This document shows positions 14,329-16,066 of a stretch of DNA of 16,066 nt, piece after piece; within the stretch, counting starts at the first letter, position 1, and every line of letters starts with the position of its first letter. The stretch lies in assembly GCA_964416315.1 (NCBI GenBank), contig CAYQDR010000113.1, forward strand, positions 1 through 16,066, given 5' to 3'. This DNA is from CAYQDR01 sp964416315 (GTDB lineage Bacteria > Methylomirabilota > Methylomirabilia > Rokubacteriales > DASRDR01). A program made the position numbers and the translations under genes. The notes under the pieces were generated by a model. The model was not told where the DNA came from and did not search any database. It saw only the letters and a list, made by a program, of their open reading frames with translations.

Positions 14329-15083
14329 GGCCGGACGGGGGTGGGAGGGGCGAGCGCGGCCAGGAAGCGCGCCAGTCGATCCAGCGCGAGCTCCGACCGT
14401 CGCCAGACGCGCCACCCGGCGCGGAGGAGCGCCGGGCGCGCCAGCCAGGCGGCCACGGTGGCGGGGTGCACCCGACCCGCGGGGCCGACGGCGCGCGTGA
14501 CCCCGATGGGGAGGAGGTCGGCGGGCCCGTCCGCCACCGCCCGCACGGCGAGCGCCGGGAACCCCGCCCGCGCCGCCCAGTGGAGGACGCGAGCACTCTC
14601 CATGTCCGCCGCCACGGCGCCGTGGGTGTCCCACGCCGCCGCCTTCTCGGCCGGGGTCGCCAGCGGCGCGGGCACCGTCAGCAGGGGTCCGACCCGATGC
14701 GGCAGTCCGGCGGCGCGGAGCGCGGCGAGCGCACGGTCCGCGAGCGTCGCGTCGGGACGGAGCCACGCGCCGCCCGGGGCGGGGCCCACCACCTCCCCGA
14801 GCACCAGGTCGCCGGGCGCGATGTCGGGGGCGCAGCCGCCGGCGAGCCCGGTGACGAGGACGGCGCGCGGCCTCAGACCGTCGAGCGTGCCCTCGAGGCC
14901 GGCGAGCGCCGCCGCGCCCAGGCCGACCGCGCGGAGGAGATGCCCGGGGCCCTCCCCGGACCTCCCGAGCCGCCGGGCCAGCCCCCTGACCTCGAACTCG
15001 ACTGCGACGAGGACCAGCAGGGGCCCCTGGTCGACGGCGGTGCTTCGCGCGTGAACCGCGGCGTCAGCCGACGGACCCGGCAT
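14325..15083 (-). CDS. hpnG: Hopanoid nucleosidase/phosphorylase HpnG
   Basis: A 252-residue nucleoside phosphorylase-fold protein. HpnG removes adenine from adenosylhopane to give ribosylhopane or its phosphate, after HpnH. Visible family elements are VTGLAGGCAPDIAPGDLVLGEVV (positions 78-100), GAVAADMES (155-163, with Glu162 the purine-nucleosidase-type ribose ligand) and LAVRAVAD (178-185, with the base-side Asp185). I start at ATG 15083, giving a 20-base overlap with the upstream small gene; the open frame to 15224 would lie inside that gene. The family is usually 210-250 aa, so a short N-terminal extension is possible. The stop overlaps the probable start of the next gene. Confidence 0.9.
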   Translation of the reverse strand: MPGPSADAAVHARSTAVDQGPLLVLVAVEFEVRGLARRLGRSGEGPGHLLRAVGLGAAALAGLEGTLDGLRPRAVLVTGLAGGCAPDIAPGDLVLGEVVGPAPGGAWLRPDATLADRALAALRAAGLPHRVGPLLTVPAPLATPAEKAAAWDTHGAVAADMESARVLHWAARAGFPALAVRAVADGPADLLPIGVTRAVGPAGRVHPATVAAWLARPALLRAGWRVWRRSELALDRLARFLAALAPPTPVRP

Positions 15084-15390
15084 CGTGCCGTCCCGCTCGC
15101 GCGCCCTTCTCCCGGTCCTGGCGCTCGAGCCAGGCAGCGTACGAGTTGCCCGCGGCGGTGTCCTTGCCGGTGAAGCGGATGGTGCGGATCTCCCGGTAGC
15201 GGATCGTGATGGGGCCGGCGCCATCCGCGCCGAACATCTGGATGAACGGCTCCGGCGCGTCGGCGTCCCGGTTGAACACGTAGCCGTCGATCTCGGTCCC
15301 GTCCACCTTCACGACGGTCGTGTTCCCGCGATAGTCGAACGCGAGATCCACGACCCGCGAGAGCGGCAGGTCCGGCCCGATCTCGGGCAT
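15064..15390 (-). CDS. Uncharacterised 108-aa protein between hpnH and hpnG
   Basis: A small acidic-to-neutral protein with no signal peptide or membrane segment. I do not recognise a named family with certainty. The core has alternating strands: VDLAFDYRGNTTVVKVDG, then GYVFNRD, PFIQMF, then ITIRYREIRTIRFTGKDTAAG and SYAAWLERQ. This resembles small all-beta (Sm-like or PilZ-like) folds, which is only a guess. The ATG at 15390 follows GAGGGCTGG, a usable ribosome-binding site; the frame is open upstream to 15855 but crosses copy 3 of the repeat and hpnH antisense-like. It overlaps hpnG by 20 bases, which strongly implies co-expression with hopanoid side-chain synthesis. Confidence 0.75.
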   Translation of the reverse strand: MPEIGPDLPLSRVVDLAFDYRGNTTVVKVDGTEIDGYVFNRDADAPEPFIQMFGADGAGPITIRYREIRTIRFTGKDTAAGNSYAAWLERQDREKGARAGRHDAGSVG

Positions 15391-15420
15391 CCAGCCCTCG
15401 AGCGACTCCGGCTCGCCGGG

Positions 15421-15591
15421 CCGATCCCCGTCGCATCTCTGCGTCGTCCATCTCGCCGGGACGCGCTCGGCCTGCGGCCTCGCGGGCGCCCCGTCCCTCC
15501 GGTCGGGCCCTCCGGGCGCCTCAACGTATGCGGCATACGCCTCGGCGCCCGTCGGGCCTGCGTCCTTGATCCGCTCGGGTCTCGACCCGGC
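15421..15591 (+). repeat. Dispersed hairpin element, copy 3, expanded (core hairpin 15513-15551)
   Basis: Same orientation as copy 1. Outer stem CGGGCGCC (15513-15520) pairs with GGCGCCCG (15544-15551). The TCAA/CCTC internal loop and the inner stem CGTATGC/GCATACG are as in copy 1. The ends match copy 2: 25 of 25 on the left and 33 of 35 on the right. Between the left end and the hairpin there is an extra GC-rich stretch (about 15446-15512) not found in copy 2. The element ends two bases from the hpnH stop codon. It fills the gap between hpnH and the small gene. Confidence 0.78.
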
Positions 15592-15593
15592 GG

Positions 15594-16066
15594 TCACGGG
15601 CGGCCGGTCACGGTCGCGATCACCGTGTCGCGGAATCCCCTGAGGCTCGAGAAGGTCTCGTGAACGGCCGTCGCCTCGAAGCCGCAGTGGACCATGCAAT
15701 CCCGGCACCGCGGGTTCCCGCTCCTCCGGCCATAGCCCTCCCAGCGGGTGCCCTCCATCAGGTCCTGGAAGCTTCCGGCGTACCCGTCCTGCAGGAGGTA
15801 GCACGGCCGCTGCCACCCGAAGACGTTGAACGTCGGGTTGCCCCACGGCGTGCACTCGTAGTCGCGCTTGCCCATCAGGAACTGGAGGAACAGGGGTGAC
15901 TGGTTGAACCGCCAGCGTCGCTTCGGGCGCGAGAGGATCCGGGAGAAGAGCGCGGTGGTCTTCTGGCGCCCGAGGAAGTGCTCCTGGTCCGGCGCCTTCG
16001 AGTAGCTGTACCCGGGCGACAGCATCATCCCCTCGACGCCGAGGTCCATCATCGCGTCGAAGAAGT
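15594..16066 (-). CDS. hpnH: Hopanoid C35 radical SAM protein HpnH, C-terminal part
   Basis: Partial gene: the last 156 residues are present and the start lies beyond base 16066. HpnH joins a 5'-deoxyadenosyl group to diploptene to make adenosylhopane. The radical SAM CxxxCxxC region is outside the window. Visible HpnH-type segments are MMLSPGYSYSKAPDQEHFL, NQSPLFLQFLMGKRDYECTPWG, RPCYLLQDGYA and NPRCRDCMVHCGFEATAV; the last is a cysteine-rich tail typical of the family. It heads the minus-strand hopanoid run. Its stop abuts copy 3 of the dispersed element. Confidence 0.95.
   Translation of the reverse strand, partial: FFDAMMDLGVEGMMLSPGYSYSKAPDQEHFLGRQKTTALFSRILSRPKRRWRFNQSPLFLQFLMGKRDYECTPWGNPTFNVFGWQRPCYLLQDGYAGSFQDLMEGTRWEGYGRRSGNPRCRDCMVHCGFEATAVHETFSSLRGFRDTVIATVTGRP

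Noticed and set aside
7099..15551. CRISPR-like array from the repeated hairpins
   Set aside because: Copies are kilobases apart, one is inverted, and there are no spacers or cas genes.
15391..15855. Upstream extension of the 108-aa protein to 263 residues
   Set aside because: It would read through copy 3 of the repeat and overlap hpnH out of frame; composition changes sharply at the ATG at 15390.

Overview
The window is very GC-rich (roughly 70% by eye) and dense. Many genes start with GTG, and several are translationally coupled (a GTGA overlap, a 1-nt gap, a probable CTGA overlap). The mix of an F420-type luciferase-like oxidoreductase, hopanoid genes, outer-membrane proteins and catabolic dehydrogenases fits a Gram-negative soil or subsurface bacterium. 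Candidatus Rokubacteria (Methylomirabilota) is my best guess. That is inference; there is no rRNA or marker gene to prove it.

Left part (1-6938). Two plus-strand genes come first: the tail of a TPR protein and an RraA-like aldolase. A minus-strand run follows. In transcription order it is SDR oxidoreductase, FAD-dependent amine/amino-acid oxidase, fumarylacetoacetate-hydrolase-fold enzyme, pyruvate kinase, F420-type LLM oxidoreductase and a single-domain aspartic protease. The FAH-fold enzyme and pyruvate kinase are separated by one base. This looks like a small-molecule catabolic operon that feeds pyruvate metabolism.

Right part (7210-16066). All genes are on the minus strand and form a hopanoid/isoprenoid cluster. 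Order: hpnH (cut by the window edge), an uncharacterised 108-aa protein, hpnG, a POTRA-less Omp85/surface-antigen barrel, hpnA, hpnD, two tandem zinc alcohol dehydrogenases, a PagL-like lipid A deacylase and ispH. HpnD makes presqualene diphosphate on the way to squalene, and IspH supplies IPP/DMAPP. HpnH and HpnG build the ribosyl side chain on the hopane. HpnA is hopanoid-associated with an unsettled role. The extra genes suggest a wider hopanoid tailoring and outer-membrane remodelling locus. The two dehydrogenases are candidates for the side-chain reduction step. hpnC, hpnE and the squalene-hopene cyclase are not in the window.

Three intergenic gaps (about 7086-7151, 13026-13139 and 15421-15591) carry copies of one dispersed element. 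It is centred on a 39-nt two-tier hairpin with an invariant internal loop (TCAA opposite CCTC) and stems that differ by compensating changes. One copy is inverted relative to the other two. It is the most unusual non-coding structure here. A further pair of strong hairpins lies at 6037-6098. No tRNA, rRNA, CRISPR array, transposase or phage gene was seen.
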